From Streptomyces justiciae (lineage in GTDB: Bacteria; Actinomycetota; Actinomycetes; Streptomycetales; Streptomycetaceae), in the NCBI RefSeq assembly GCF_015163075.1, contig NZ_JADDXU010000005.1:1-64000 (forward strand): a stretch of DNA of 64,000 bases, read 5' to 3'. Every line of letters starts with the position of its first letter. Position 1 is the stretch's first letter. Positions 38,289-46,754 of the stretch are shown piece by piece. Position numbers and translations under genes: made by a program. Below the pieces are notes generated by a model. The model was not told where the DNA came from, ran no database searches, and worked only from the letters and a program-made list of their open reading frames with translations.

Positions 38289-39556
38289 GCGGGCGTCGCG
38301 TGGTCGTCACCGGGATGGAGGTGCTGGCGCCCGGCGGGGTGGGCACCGACGCCTTCTGGTCCCTGCTCAGCGAGGGCCGCACCGCCACTCGCGGCATCAC
38401 CTTCTTCGACCCGGCGCAGTTCCGCTCCCGGGTGGCCGCGGAGATCGACTTCGACCCGTACGCCCACGGACTCACCCCGCACGAGGTGCGGCGCATGGAC
38501 CGGGCCGCGCAGTTCGCGGTGGTCGCCGCGCGCGGTGCCGTCGCCGACAGCGGGCTCGACACCGGGGCGCTGAACCCGTACCGGATCGGCGTCACCATCG
38601 GCAGCGCCGTCGGCGCCACCATGAGCCTCGACGAGGACTACCGCGCCGTCAGCGACGGCGGCCGGCTCGATCTGGTCGACCACGCCTACGCCGACCCGTT
38701 CTTCTACAACCACTTCGTGCCGAGCTCCTTCGCCGCCGAGGTCGCCCGCGCCGTGGGGGCGCAGGGGCCGAGCAGCGTGGTGTCGGCCGGGTGCACCTCC
38801 GGGCTCGACTCGGTCGGGTACGCCGTCGAACTCATCCGGGAGGGCACCGCGGACGTCATGGTCGCCGGTGCCACCGACGCGCCGATCTCGCCGATCACGA
38901 TGGCCTGCTTCGACGCGATCAAGGCGACCACGCCCCGCCACGACGACCCCGAGCACGCCTCCCGCCCCTTCGACGGCACCCGTAACGGGTTCGTCCTCGG
39001 CGAGGGCGCGGCGGTGTTCGTCCTGGAGGAACTGGAGAGCGCGCGACGCCGTGGGGCCCGTGTCCACGCGGAGATCGCCGGATACGCCACCCGCAGCAAC
39101 GCGTACCACATGACCGGCCTGCGCCCCGACGGCGCCGAGATGTCCGAGGCGATCACCGTCGCGCTCGACGAGGCCCGCATGAACCCCACGGAGATCGACT
39201 ACATCAACGCGCACGGCTCCGGCACCAAGCAGAACGACCGGCACGAAACCGCCGCGTTCAAGCGCAGCCTCGGCGACCACGCGTACCGCACCCCCGTCAG
39301 CTCCATCAAGTCGATGGTCGGGCACTCGCTGGGCGCGATCGGCTCCATCGAGATCGCCGCGTCCGTCCTCGCGATCCGCCACGACGTCGTACCGCCGACC
39401 GCGAACCTGCACACGCCCGACCCGGAGTGCGACCTCGACTACGTGCCCCTGACCGCCCGCGACCAGCTCGTCGACACGGTCCTCACCGTCGGCAGCGGCT
39501 TCGGCGGGTTCCAGAGCGCGATGGTGCTGGCCCGACCGGAAAGGACGGCGGCATGA
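38285..39556 (+). CDS. Type II PKS ketosynthase, KS-alpha
   Basis: A 423-residue condensing enzyme. The nucleophile is Cys170 in [18 protein letters not shown], the two His are in [14 protein letters not shown] and [12 protein letters not shown], and the conserved C-terminal tail is [20 protein letters not shown]. With KS-beta it builds the poly-beta-keto chain from malonyl-ACP. The sequence is close to aromatic (not fatty-acid) KS-alpha, with a full C-terminal match to actinorhodin-like enzymes. Both boundaries are four-base ATGA overlaps, with the cyclase upstream and KS-beta downstream, which secures equal expression of the dimer. Confidence 0.97.
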   Translation: MSGRRVVVTGMEVLAPGGVGTDAFWSLLSEGRTATRGITFFDPAQFRSRVAAEIDFDPYAHGLTPHEVRRMDRAAQFAVVAARGAVADSGLDTGALNPYRIGVTIGSAVGATMSLDEDYRAVSDGGRLDLVDHAYADPFFYNHFVPSSFAAEVARAVGAQGPSSVVSAGCTSGLDSVGYAVELIREGTADVMVAGATDAPISPITMACFDAIKATTPRHDDPEHASRPFDGTRNGFVLGEGAAVFVLEELESARRRGARVHAEIAGYATRSNAYHMTGLRPDGAEMSEAITVALDEARMNPTEIDYINAHGSGTKQNDRHETAAFKRSLGDHAYRTPVSSIKSMVGHSLGAIGSIEIAASVLAIRHDVVPPTANLHTPDPECDLDYVPLTARDQLVDTVLTVGSGFGGFQSAMVLARPERTAA

Positions 39557-40746
39557 CGGCCTCAGTGGTGGTGACCGGCCTGGGGATCACCGCCCCCAAC
39601 GGGCTCGGCACGAAGGACTACTGGAGCGCGACCCGCGTCGGCAAGAGCGGCATCGGCCCGCTCACCCGCTTCGACGCGGCACCGTACCCGGCGAAGCTCG
39701 CCGGCGAGATCGACGGCTTCACCGCCGAGGAGCATCTGCCCAGCCGGCTCTTGCCGCAGACCGACCAGGTCACCCGGCTCTCGCTGGTCGCCGCGGACTG
39801 GGCGCTCGCGGACGCCGGGGTACGCCCCGCCGACCTGCCGGCCTTCGACATGGGCGTCATCACGGCGAGCTCCGCGGGCGGCTTCGAGTTCAGCCAGCAC
39901 GAGCTGAAGAGCCTGTGGAGCAAGGGCGGCGAGTACGTCAGCGCGTACCAGTCCTTCGCCTGGTTCTACGCCGTCAACACCGGCCAGATCTCCATCCGCA
40001 ACGGCATGAAGGGCCCCAGCGGTGTCGTCGTCACCGACCAGGCCGGCGGCCTCGACGCGGTGGCGCAGGCCCGGCGGCAGATCCGCAAGGGCACCTCGCT
40101 GGTGGTCGCGGGAGCCGTCGACGCCCTGCTGTGCTCCTGGGGCTGGGTCGGACTGCACACCAGCGGCCGGCTCAGCACGGCCGACGATCCCGGCCGCGCC
40201 TATCTGCCCTTCGACGAGCGGGCCGCCGGTCATGTGCCGGGCGAGGGCGGCGCGTTGCTGATCCTGGAGGCGGCCGACGCCGCCCGCGCCCGCGGGGCCC
40301 GGGTGTACGGCGAGATCGCCGGGTACGCCGCCACCTTCGACGGCCGCGAACCTGGCCTGCGCAAGGCGATCGAACTGGCCTTGACGGACGCCGACTTGGC
40401 GCCCTCCGACGTGGACGTCGTCTTCGCCGACGCCGCCGCCGAACCCGAACTCGACCGGATCGAGGCGGAGACGCTCGTCGAGGTCTTCGGCCACCGGGGC
40501 GTCCCGGTCACCGCCCCGAAGACCATGACGGGCCGCCTGTACGCCGGTGCCGCCGCCCTGGATCTCGCCACCGCCTTCCTCGCGATGGGGGAGGGCCTGA
40601 TCCCGCCGACCGTCCACACCGACCCCGCCGACCACTACGGCCTCGACCTCGTCGGCACCGAGGCCCGCCCCGCCGAGCTGCGCACGGCCCTCGTCCTGGC
40701 CCGCGGCCACGGCGGCTTCAACTCGGCGATGGTCGTCCGTTCCTGA
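39553..40746 (+). CDS. Type II PKS chain-length factor, KS-beta
   Basis: A 397-residue partner of KS-alpha. The active-site Cys is replaced by Gln163 ([18 protein letters not shown]), the mark of a chain-length factor. The gate helix reads [14 protein letters not shown], so the pocket positions are F111, S114 and L118. From memory, the octaketide actinorhodin CLF has Phe, Thr and Phe there, so this pocket should be roomier. The KS-CLF tunnel sets chain length, so a decaketide or similar is a plausible inference. A Gln-start dimer interface and [20 protein letters not shown] are conserved. It ends 51 bases before the ACP gene. Confidence 0.95.
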   Translation: MTASVVVTGLGITAPNGLGTKDYWSATRVGKSGIGPLTRFDAAPYPAKLAGEIDGFTAEEHLPSRLLPQTDQVTRLSLVAADWALADAGVRPADLPAFDMGVITASSAGGFEFSQHELKSLWSKGGEYVSAYQSFAWFYAVNTGQISIRNGMKGPSGVVVTDQAGGLDAVAQARRQIRKGTSLVVAGAVDALLCSWGWVGLHTSGRLSTADDPGRAYLPFDERAAGHVPGEGGALLILEAADAARARGARVYGEIAGYAATFDGREPGLRKAIELALTDADLAPSDVDVVFADAAAEPELDRIEAETLVEVFGHRGVPVTAPKTMTGRLYAGAAALDLATAFLAMGEGLIPPTVHTDPADHYGLDLVGTEARPAELRTALVLARGHGGFNSAMVVRS

Positions 40747-40797
40747 CCTCCCCTTTTCCGTTCGTGACCCTCCTTCAGGACCTTTAGGAGATACCTG

Positions 40798-41073
40798 ATG
40801 TCCCAGCCCACGTTCACCCTCGACGACCTCAAGCGCATCCTCCTCGAAGGCTCCGGCGCCCCCGAGGGCGGCGGCCTCGACGGAGACGCCCAGGACGTCC
40901 TCGACACCGAGTTCAGCGACATCGGCTACGACTCGCTCGCCCTGCTGGAGACCGCCAGCCGCATCGAGCGGGAGTACGGCATCGACCTCGACGAGTCCGT
41001 CATCGGCGACGCCACCACACCGCGCGCGTTCATCGACGCCGTCGGTGACCACCTCGTCGCACCGGCCGCCTGA
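40798..41073 (+). CDS. Acyl carrier protein of the type II PKS
   Basis: A 91-residue carrier. The 4'-phosphopantetheine attachment is Ser46 in DIGYDSLALLETASRIE. Helix II continues to IEREYGIDLDESVIGDATTP and the acidic recognition helix is intact. The small N-terminal part (LDDLKRILLEGSGAPEG) is longer than in fatty-acid ACPs, as in other PKS carriers. An AGGAGA site precedes the ATG. It carries the growing chain between KS/CLF, ketoreductase and cyclases. The Sfp-type transferase at 44042 is a likely activator of it. Confidence 0.96.
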   Translation: MSQPTFTLDDLKRILLEGSGAPEGGGLDGDAQDVLDTEFSDIGYDSLALLETASRIEREYGIDLDESVIGDATTPRAFIDAVGDHLVAPAA

Positions 41074-41088
41074 AGGGAACGCGGAGAC

Positions 41089-41883
41089 ATGACAGAAACG
41101 ACACAGCAGGAGCGGCGCGTCGCCCTCGTGACCGGCGCGACCAGTGGAATCGGCCTGGCCGTGGCCCGGCTGCTGGCCGCACAGGGCCACCGCGTCTTCA
41201 TCGGCTCACGCACCGAGGACAAGGTGCTCACCACGGTCAAGCGACTCCAGGAGGAGGGCCTGGAGGTGGACGGCGCGGTCCTCGACGTCCGCTCGGTGGA
41301 CTCGATACGCGGCTACGTCCGGGCCGCCGTCGACCGGTACGGGACGGTCGACGTGCTCGTCAACAACGCGGGCATCAGCGGCGGCGGGGTGACCGCCGAC
41401 CTCACCGACGAACTGTGGGACGACATCGTCGACACCAACCTCAACAGCGTCTTCAGGCTGACCCGGGAGGTTCTCACCACCGGCGGCATGCGGGACAAGA
41501 GCCGCGGCCGTGTCATCAACATCGCCTCCACCGCGGGTAAGCAGGGCGTGGTCCTCGGGGCGCCGTACTCCGCCTCCAAGCACGGCGTCGTCGGCTTCAC
41601 CAAGGCGCTCGGCAACGAACTCGCCCCCACCGGCATCACCGTCAACGCCGTCTGCCCCGGCTATGTCGAGACGCCCATGGCCGAGCGCGTACGGCAGAAC
41701 TACGCGCGGCTCTCCGGCGCGTCCGAAGACGCCATCCTGGAGAAGTTCCAGGCCAAGATCCCCCTCGGCCGCTACTCGACGCCCGAGGAAGTGGCCGGTC
41801 TGGTCGGCTATCTGGCCTCCGACCTGGCGGCGTCCATCACCTCCCAGGCCCTGAACGTCTGCGGCGGCCTCGGCAACTTCTGA
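41089..41883 (+). CDS. Polyketide C9-ketoreductase (ActIII-like SDR)
   Basis: A 264-residue NADPH-dependent SDR. The cofactor loop is TGATSGIG (15-22), the catalytic triad is S147, Y160 and K164 (NIASTAGKQGVV; PYSASKHGVVGF), and the NNAG motif is present. The segment GISGGGVTADLTDELWDD and the C-terminus ALNVCGGLGNF are those of ActIII-type enzymes, which reduce the carbonyl at C9 of the nascent chain. Presence of this gene predicts a 'reduced' type II polyketide with a 7-12 first ring. It begins 15 bases after the ACP stop and precedes the didomain aromatase that such systems need. Confidence 0.95.
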   Translation: MTETTQQERRVALVTGATSGIGLAVARLLAAQGHRVFIGSRTEDKVLTTVKRLQEEGLEVDGAVLDVRSVDSIRGYVRAAVDRYGTVDVLVNNAGISGGGVTADLTDELWDDIVDTNLNSVFRLTREVLTTGGMRDKSRGRVINIASTAGKQGVVLGAPYSASKHGVVGFTKALGNELAPTGITVNAVCPGYVETPMAERVRQNYARLSGASEDAILEKFQAKIPLGRYSTPEEVAGLVGYLASDLAASITSQALNVCGGLGNF

Positions 41884-41917
41884 CCGCGGCCCGCCCGTTC
41901 CCACCCGAGGAGCCCCC

Positions 41918-42904
41918 ATGCCGTCCCAACTGCGCACGTCCCAGCACGAGATCAAGATCGCGGCGCCCGCCGAGGAGGTCTACCGTCTGCTGGCCCAGGC
42001 GGAGGACTGGCCCCAGCTGTTCCCGCCGAACATCCACGTCGACCGGCTGGAGGGCGGTGAGCGTGAGGAACGCATCCGCATCTGGGCGACCGCCGGCGAC
42101 ACCGTCAAGAACTGGACCTCGCACCGCACCCTCGACCCCACGGGGCTGCGCATCACCTTCCGGCAGGAGGTCAGCGCACCGCCCGTGGCCGCCATGGGCG
42201 GTAGCTGGCAGATCGAGGACCTGCCCTCCGGCGAGGCCCTCGTCCGCCTCGGCCACGACTTCCGGGCCGTCGAGGAAGCCGACCTGGCCTGGGTCGAAGA
42301 GGTCGTGGACCGCAACTCCCGCGCCGAACTGGAGTCCTTGAAGGCACTCGCCGAGTCGAAGGCCGCCACCGACGAACTGACCTGCTCCTTCGAGGATACG
42401 GTCCACATCAAGGGGGCCGCGAGCGACGTCTACGACTTCATCCACGACGCCCACCTGTGGACCGAGCGCCTGCCGCACGTCGTCACGGTCCGCCTCGACC
42501 AGCCGGAACCCGGGCTCCAGACCCTGGAGATGGACACGCTGTCCAAGGACGGCTCCACGCACACCACGAAGTCGTACCGCGTGGGGCTGGCCCCCGACCG
42601 CATCGTCTACAAGCAGATCACCCTGCCCGCCCTGATCACCCTGCACACCGGCCGCTGGACCTTCACGCCGAGGGGCGGCGGGGTCGACGCGTCCTCGCAG
42701 CACACGTTCACGGTCAACACGGCTGCTATTGAGCAGGTGTTGGGGTCGGGTGCGACGGTGCAGGACGCGATCGAGTACGTCCGCACCGCCCTGAGCACCA
42801 ACAGCATGGCGACGCTGACGATCGCGAAGGCGTACGCGGAGGGCCTGGCCGGGACGGCGGGGTCCGGCGGGGCTTCGGGGTCCGGCAGGGAAGGCCGGCC
42901 GTGA
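41918..42904 (+). CDS. Didomain aromatase/cyclase (ActVII/JadD type)
   Basis: A 328-residue enzyme of two START/Bet v1-like domains in series. The first spans about 1-155 (EIKIAAPAEEVYRLLAQAED; FRQEVSAPPVAAMGGSWQIE). The second spans about 160-315 (FEDTVHIKGAASDVYDFIHD; STNSMATLTIAKAYAEGLAG). Didomain forms act after C9 reduction and close and aromatise the first ring, here with the ActIII-like reductase. The two-domain arrangement matches reducing (not TcmN-type non-reducing) systems. The Gly/Ser-rich C-terminal tail ends in GTGA, overlapping the hydrolase start. Confidence 0.94.
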   Translation: MPSQLRTSQHEIKIAAPAEEVYRLLAQAEDWPQLFPPNIHVDRLEGGEREERIRIWATAGDTVKNWTSHRTLDPTGLRITFRQEVSAPPVAAMGGSWQIEDLPSGEALVRLGHDFRAVEEADLAWVEEVVDRNSRAELESLKALAESKAATDELTCSFEDTVHIKGAASDVYDFIHDAHLWTERLPHVVTVRLDQPEPGLQTLEMDTLSKDGSTHTTKSYRVGLAPDRIVYKQITLPALITLHTGRWTFTPRGGGVDASSQHTFTVNTAAIEQVLGSGATVQDAIEYVRTALSTNSMATLTIAKAYAEGLAGTAGSGGASGSGREGRP

Positions 42905-43803
42905 CCACGGCGCCCCCCGCCCCGCCGCCCCCGGCGCCGGTGGTCGACCGGCGGCTCATCACCCTGGACGCGGACGGCATCCCGCTCTCCGCCCGCCTCG
43001 CCCTGCCCACGCATGTCCCGCCCAGGGCGACGGTCGTCGCCCTGCACGGGGCCGGGATGAGCGCGGCGTACTTCGACGGCCCGGCCCACCCGGAGACGTC
43101 GTTGCTGGCCCTGGCCGCGCAACTCGGCTTCGCGGCGGTGGCCGTCGACCGCCCCGGGTACGGCGCCTCGGCCGGGCAACTCCGGTACGGCCAAGGGGTG
43201 GTGGACCAGGCGGCCACCCTGTCTGCGGCACTGCGCAGTCTGTCGGCGTTCTGCGCACCCGGCGCCGGGATCTTCCTGCTGGGCCACTCCTTCGGCAGCA
43301 AACCGGCGTTGCGCATGGCGGCGGACTGCAGGGTGCCGGGGCTGCTCGGGCTGGACGTGTCCGGTTGCGGTGACGAGTACCTGGTCCCGCCCACCGCGCC
43401 GGGTACGCGGGCCGGGAGCTGGAAGCTCAACTGGGGTCCCCTGCGGCTGTATCCGCCGGGGACGTTCCAGGCCGGCCTCGCGGTCGTCGCCCCGCCGCCG
43501 GAGCGCGAGCTGGCGGACGCCGCCCGGTGGCCGGAGGAGTTCGCGGCGCTGGCCGGGCGGGTGCGCGTTCCCGTCCGGTTCACGTTCGCCGAGCACGAGG
43601 CCTGGTGGCGCCGGGACGCGCCGACGCTCGCCCGGCTGCGGAACCGGCTCGACGCGGCACCCCGGGTCCGGATCGACCACCAGCCCGACGCCGGCCACAA
43701 CATCAGCCTGGGGTGGGCGGCACGGTCGTACCACCTGCGGGCACTGAGCTTCGCCGAGGAGTGCCTGCGCAGGCGGACAGACGGCGAGGGACGGCAACCA
43801 TGA
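42901..43803 (+). CDS. Alpha/beta hydrolase of the PKS operon
   Basis: A 300-residue alpha/beta-hydrolase. The oxyanion region is VVALHGAGMSAAYFDG, the nucleophile is Ser130 in FLLGHSFGSKPALR, and the catalytic His is in DAGHNISLGW. An acid residue is expected near FTFAEHEAWWRR. The Pro-rich N-terminus looks flexible. In aromatic polyketide clusters such enzymes release the chain, cleave an ester or lactone, or remove a side chain; which one applies cannot be read here. GTG 42901 overlaps the aromatase stop by four bases, and its own end overlaps the next start (ATGA). Confidence 0.85.
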   Translation: MTTAPPAPPPPAPVVDRRLITLDADGIPLSARLALPTHVPPRATVVALHGAGMSAAYFDGPAHPETSLLALAAQLGFAAVAVDRPGYGASAGQLRYGQGVVDQAATLSAALRSLSAFCAPGAGIFLLGHSFGSKPALRMAADCRVPGLLGLDVSGCGDEYLVPPTAPGTRAGSWKLNWGPLRLYPPGTFQAGLAVVAPPPERELADAARWPEEFAALAGRVRVPVRFTFAEHEAWWRRDAPTLARLRNRLDAAPRVRIDHQPDAGHNISLGWAARSYHLRALSFAEECLRRRTDGEGRQP

Positions 43804-44045
43804 CGCTGCACCTACCCCCGCCCACCCTCGCCGACCTCGAACACCCCCTGGTGGGCGCGCTGAGCATCTTCGCCCCCGGCATCACGGACACCCCGCCGAG
43901 CGAGGAGGAGCCCGACCTGGACCCGGCGAGGGACCCGGTCGTACGCCCAGAGCCGCCAGCACCCCTGCCGCCTTCGCGTGCGTCTCGGCCTGGGCCTTAC
44001 GCCCCGGCGACCGTACGACGTCCCGACAGCCCGAGGGCAGCGTGA
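43800..44045 (+). CDS. Small cluster protein of unknown function (81 aa)
   Basis: An 81-residue protein I do not recognise. Its N-terminal half (LPPPTLADLEHPLVGALSIF) could form a short amphipathic helix. The acidic middle (PPSEEEPDLDPARDPVV) and the Pro/Arg-rich tail are likely disordered. No transmembrane segment, Cys motif or signal peptide is visible. It is locked between the hydrolase (ATGA overlap) and the phosphopantetheinyl transferase (GTGA overlap), so it is real and co-translated. Conservation in other clusters cannot be judged from here. Confidence 0.6.
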   Translation: MTLHLPPPTLADLEHPLVGALSIFAPGITDTPPSEEEPDLDPARDPVVRPEPPAPLPPSRASRPGPYAPATVRRPDSPRAA

Positions 44046-44881
44046 ACACCCCGCCCCGACCCCCTAGTCCCCTCGTCCTCGCCTACGACCTCCACACCCC
44101 CGGGGCCGAGGCGGCGGCCCGGGCTGTGCTGCCCCGGCTCTCCGTCGACGACCGGGAACGGGTCGCCCGGCTGCGTCGCCCCGACGACCGCACCCGCTCG
44201 GTGCTGGCCCGCTGGATCGCGCTCCAGGGCGCCGCCCGTCTCCTCGGCACCCCGTGGACCGGCCTCCGGCTCACCCGGGACGCCCGAGGCCGCCCGTACG
44301 TCGTGGGGCGACCGCGGCTGTCGCTGAGCCTCGCGCACAGCGGGCGGTACGCGGTCGCGGCCGTGGCCCATGGCGGGCGCGTCGGCGTCGATGTGGAGGC
44401 GATCTCCCGGGTGGCCGCCCTGCCCGACAGCGCCTACCTCACCCCGGCGGAGATCTCCGCCCTCCCTCCGGCGCCGCACGGCATCGAGTCCAGGGCGGCT
44501 CTCTGGGCGCTGAAGGAGGCCGCCACGAAGCTCACCGGCGAGGGCCTGCGGGCAGGCATGAGACACGTGGGCTTCCGCCGCCGGGAGGCGACGCGGGGGC
44601 CGATCGTCGCGCAGACCCCGTACACCCCCGGCGTGTTCACCGCGCACCGGCTCCCCGGCGGCTATGTCTGCGCGGTGGGGCTGGACATGGGACCGCAGAC
44701 AGAGGAGACCGAGGAGACAGAGAGGAGCGCATACGTCATGCATCTGACGCGCCCGATCCAGGAGCACCGCACCCCGAACCCCGGTGGCGCGCCCGCCGAC
44801 GACGACGACCCCGTAGCGCCGGGCCGCCCCGAACCGGACGAGGAAGAGACCGAACCCCACATCTGGCTGAGCGTCAACTGA
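44042..44881 (+). CDS. Sfp-type 4'-phosphopantetheinyl transferase
   Basis: A 279-residue enzyme that transfers phosphopantetheine from CoA to carrier proteins. The P1-P3 motifs are LSLSLAHSGRYAVAAVA, GRVGVDVEAI (D117 and E119 bind magnesium) and ALWALKEAATKLTGEG (W155, K158, E159). It is longer than typical Sfp by an acidic, low-complexity C-terminus of about 60 residues. The GTG start overlaps the 81-aa gene's stop, placing it in the PKS operon, so its probable target is the cluster's ACP. Its stop overlaps the 3' end of the converging LysR gene by eight bases. Confidence 0.92.
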   Translation: MNTPPRPPSPLVLAYDLHTPGAEAAARAVLPRLSVDDRERVARLRRPDDRTRSVLARWIALQGAARLLGTPWTGLRLTRDARGRPYVVGRPRLSLSLAHSGRYAVAAVAHGGRVGVDVEAISRVAALPDSAYLTPAEISALPPAPHGIESRAALWALKEAATKLTGEGLRAGMRHVGFRRREATRGPIVAQTPYTPGVFTAHRLPGGYVCAVGLDMGPQTEETEETERSAYVMHLTRPIQEHRTPNPGGAPADDDDPVAPGRPEPDEEETEPHIWLSVN

Positions 44882-45800
44882 GCTGCCGCCGCTGCCGCCC
44901 CGCCACCTCCCGGCACGCCTCCACATACCCCCGTACCAGCACCCCCGCAGACCCCTCCCGCCGCCACGCGAGCGCATACCGGCTCGGCGACACCCCGCGC
45001 ACCGGCCGGGTCACCACCCCGCCCAGCGTGATCAACGGGGCGTTGCCCGCGGCCACCAGGCAGACGCCGAGGCCCGCGACCAGGGCCTCGTACGTCTCCT
45101 CCGTGCCGGCGATCTCCGCGCCGACGCGGGGCGGGCGGCCGGCGCGGGAGTCCAGGGCGAGCCAGTGGTCGCGCAGCGGACCGGCACTCTCGGGCAGGGC
45201 GAGGAACGGCTCGTCGGCGAGGTCGGCGAAGTCGATCTCGGCGCGGGACGCCAGCGGATGACTTTCCGGGAGCGCGATCAGGCGGGGCTCCTCGGCGACC
45301 ACCGTCCACGCGTACCGCTCCGCGTCCGGCAGCGGCAGCCAGACGAAGGCCACGTCGACGTCCCCGTCGGCCAGCCCCGCGGTCGGGTCCTCCCAACTCA
45401 CCTGGCGCAGCCGCACCGTCGCCTCCGGATGGGCGGCGGTGAAGCGGGAACGGATGGCAGGGAGGAGCCCACCCCGCCCGGGGCTGGTGCTCATCCCCAC
45501 GGTGAGGGTGCTGCGCCCCTCCGCCCGGACCGCGTCCAGCGCCGCCGTCCCCTCCGCCCACCCGTCCAGCACCCGCCGGGCGTACGGCAGCAGCGCCTCG
45601 CCCGCCCCGGTGAGCGCCACGCCGTGCCGGTCGCGCCGGAACAGCTCGACGCCCAACTGTCGCTCAAGGGCCCGTACTTGTTTGCTCAACGCGGGCTGGG
45701 ACACGTACAGCCGCTCGGCGGCACGGGTGAAGTGCAGTTCCTCGGCCACCATGAGGAAGTAGCGCAGATCCCGCAGATGAACGTCCGTCGTCATAGCCAT
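44874..45800 (-). CDS. LysR-family transcriptional regulator
   Basis: A 308-residue LTTR. The N-terminal helix-turn-helix is LRYFLMVAEELHFTRAAERL and YVSQPALSKQVRALERQLGV. The C-terminal effector domain is complete (VGMSTSPGRGGLLPAIRSRF; DVDVAFVWLPLPDAERYAWT; ESHPLASRAEIDFADLADEP). LysR proteins usually regulate the divergent gene, here the SDR at 45893, across a 92-base intergenic region. It is at the right edge of the polyketide cluster, so it may regulate that SDR rather than the cluster. ATG 45800 or 45794 may be used. Confidence 0.87.
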   Translation of the reverse strand: MAMTTDVHLRDLRYFLMVAEELHFTRAAERLYVSQPALSKQVRALERQLGVELFRRDRHGVALTGAGEALLPYARRVLDGWAEGTAALDAVRAEGRSTLTVGMSTSPGRGGLLPAIRSRFTAAHPEATVRLRQVSWEDPTAGLADGDVDVAFVWLPLPDAERYAWTVVAEEPRLIALPESHPLASRAEIDFADLADEPFLALPESAGPLRDHWLALDSRAGRPPRVGAEIAGTEETYEALVAGLGVCLVAAGNAPLITLGGVVTRPVRGVSPSRYALAWRREGSAGVLVRGYVEACREVAGRQRRQLS

Positions 45801-45892
45801 CGGTTATCACCACGGGTCTTGGACGGGCAACCACCCACGGCCGCAAGCTGTTTCACGGAAGACGGACCGAGAGCAAGCGAGCAGGAGCAGTC

Positions 45893-46723
45893 ATGAACAA
45901 GGTGTGGCTCATCACCGGCGCGAGCAGCGGCTTCGGGCGGGCCATCGCGGAGGCGGCCCTCGCCGACGGCGACGTGGTCGTGGGCGCGGCCCGCCGCCCC
46001 GAGGCGCTGGACGACCTGGTCGCCGCGCACCCCGACCAGGTGGAGGCGCTGCGCCTGGACGTCGCCGACACAGCCGCGGCCGAGGCGGCGGTACAGGACG
46101 TGGTGGCCCGGCACGGCCGGATCGACGTCCTGGTCAACAACGCGGGCCGTACGCACGTCGGCGCCTTTGAGGAGACCGGCGAGGACGAACTGCGGGCGCT
46201 GTTCGACGTGCATGTCTTCGGCCCGGCGGCGCTGGTGCGCGCGGTACTGCCCTCGATGCGTGAGCGTCGCTCGGGCGCGATCGTCCAGATGAGCAGCATG
46301 GGCGGGCAGATGTCCTTCGCGGGCTTCTCGGCGTACAGCGGCACAAAGTTCGCGCTGGAGGGCATGTCCGAGGCGCTCGCGGACGAGGTCGCGGAGTTCG
46401 GCATCAAGGTGCTGATCGTCGAGCCGGGCTCCTTCCGGACCTCGCTGTTCGAGACGGACCGGGCGGGCGTCAGCGCGGACTCCGGCGTCTACGCCAAGGT
46501 CAGCGGCACCCGCGGCTTCGTCTCCGGCGGCGACGGCACCCAGCCCGGCGACCCGGCCAAGGCCGCGGCCCTCATCCTGGCCGCCCTCCGCTCCGACCGC
46601 ACCCCGCTCCGCCTCCCTCTCGGCGACGACGGCGTCACGGCGGTCCTCGGCCACCTCGACCAGGTCAGGGAGGACATCACGCCCTGGGAGAAGGACGCGA
46701 GGGCGACGGCGTTCGACGACTGA
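45893..46723 (+). CDS. SDR-family oxidoreductase
   Basis: A 276-residue classical short-chain dehydrogenase. The cofactor motif is LITGASSGFGRAIAEAAL, the NNAG motif is VLVNNAGRTHVGAFEE, and the catalytic Ser-Tyr-Lys region is VQMSSMGGQMSFAGFSAYSGTK. GASSGFGRA favours NADP. It diverges from the LysR gene, which probably controls it. Similar actinobacterial enzymes are general aldehyde or ketone reductases. Sequence differs from the ActIII-like reductase, so a direct role in polyketide assembly is not indicated. AGGAG precedes the ATG. Confidence 0.88.
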   Translation: MNKVWLITGASSGFGRAIAEAALADGDVVVGAARRPEALDDLVAAHPDQVEALRLDVADTAAAEAAVQDVVARHGRIDVLVNNAGRTHVGAFEETGEDELRALFDVHVFGPAALVRAVLPSMRERRSGAIVQMSSMGGQMSFAGFSAYSGTKFALEGMSEALADEVAEFGIKVLIVEPGSFRTSLFETDRAGVSADSGVYAKVSGTRGFVSGGDGTQPGDPAKAAALILAALRSDRTPLRLPLGDDGVTAVLGHLDQVREDITPWEKDARATAFDD

Positions 46724-46754
46724 GGGCAGCCTCGACACCGCGGGTCGGCGTTCG

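Noticed and set aside
45893..46723. SDR as a polyketide tailoring gene
   Set aside because: It is separated from the cluster by a divergent LysR gene and resembles general reductases more than polyketide enzymes. A role cannot be excluded.
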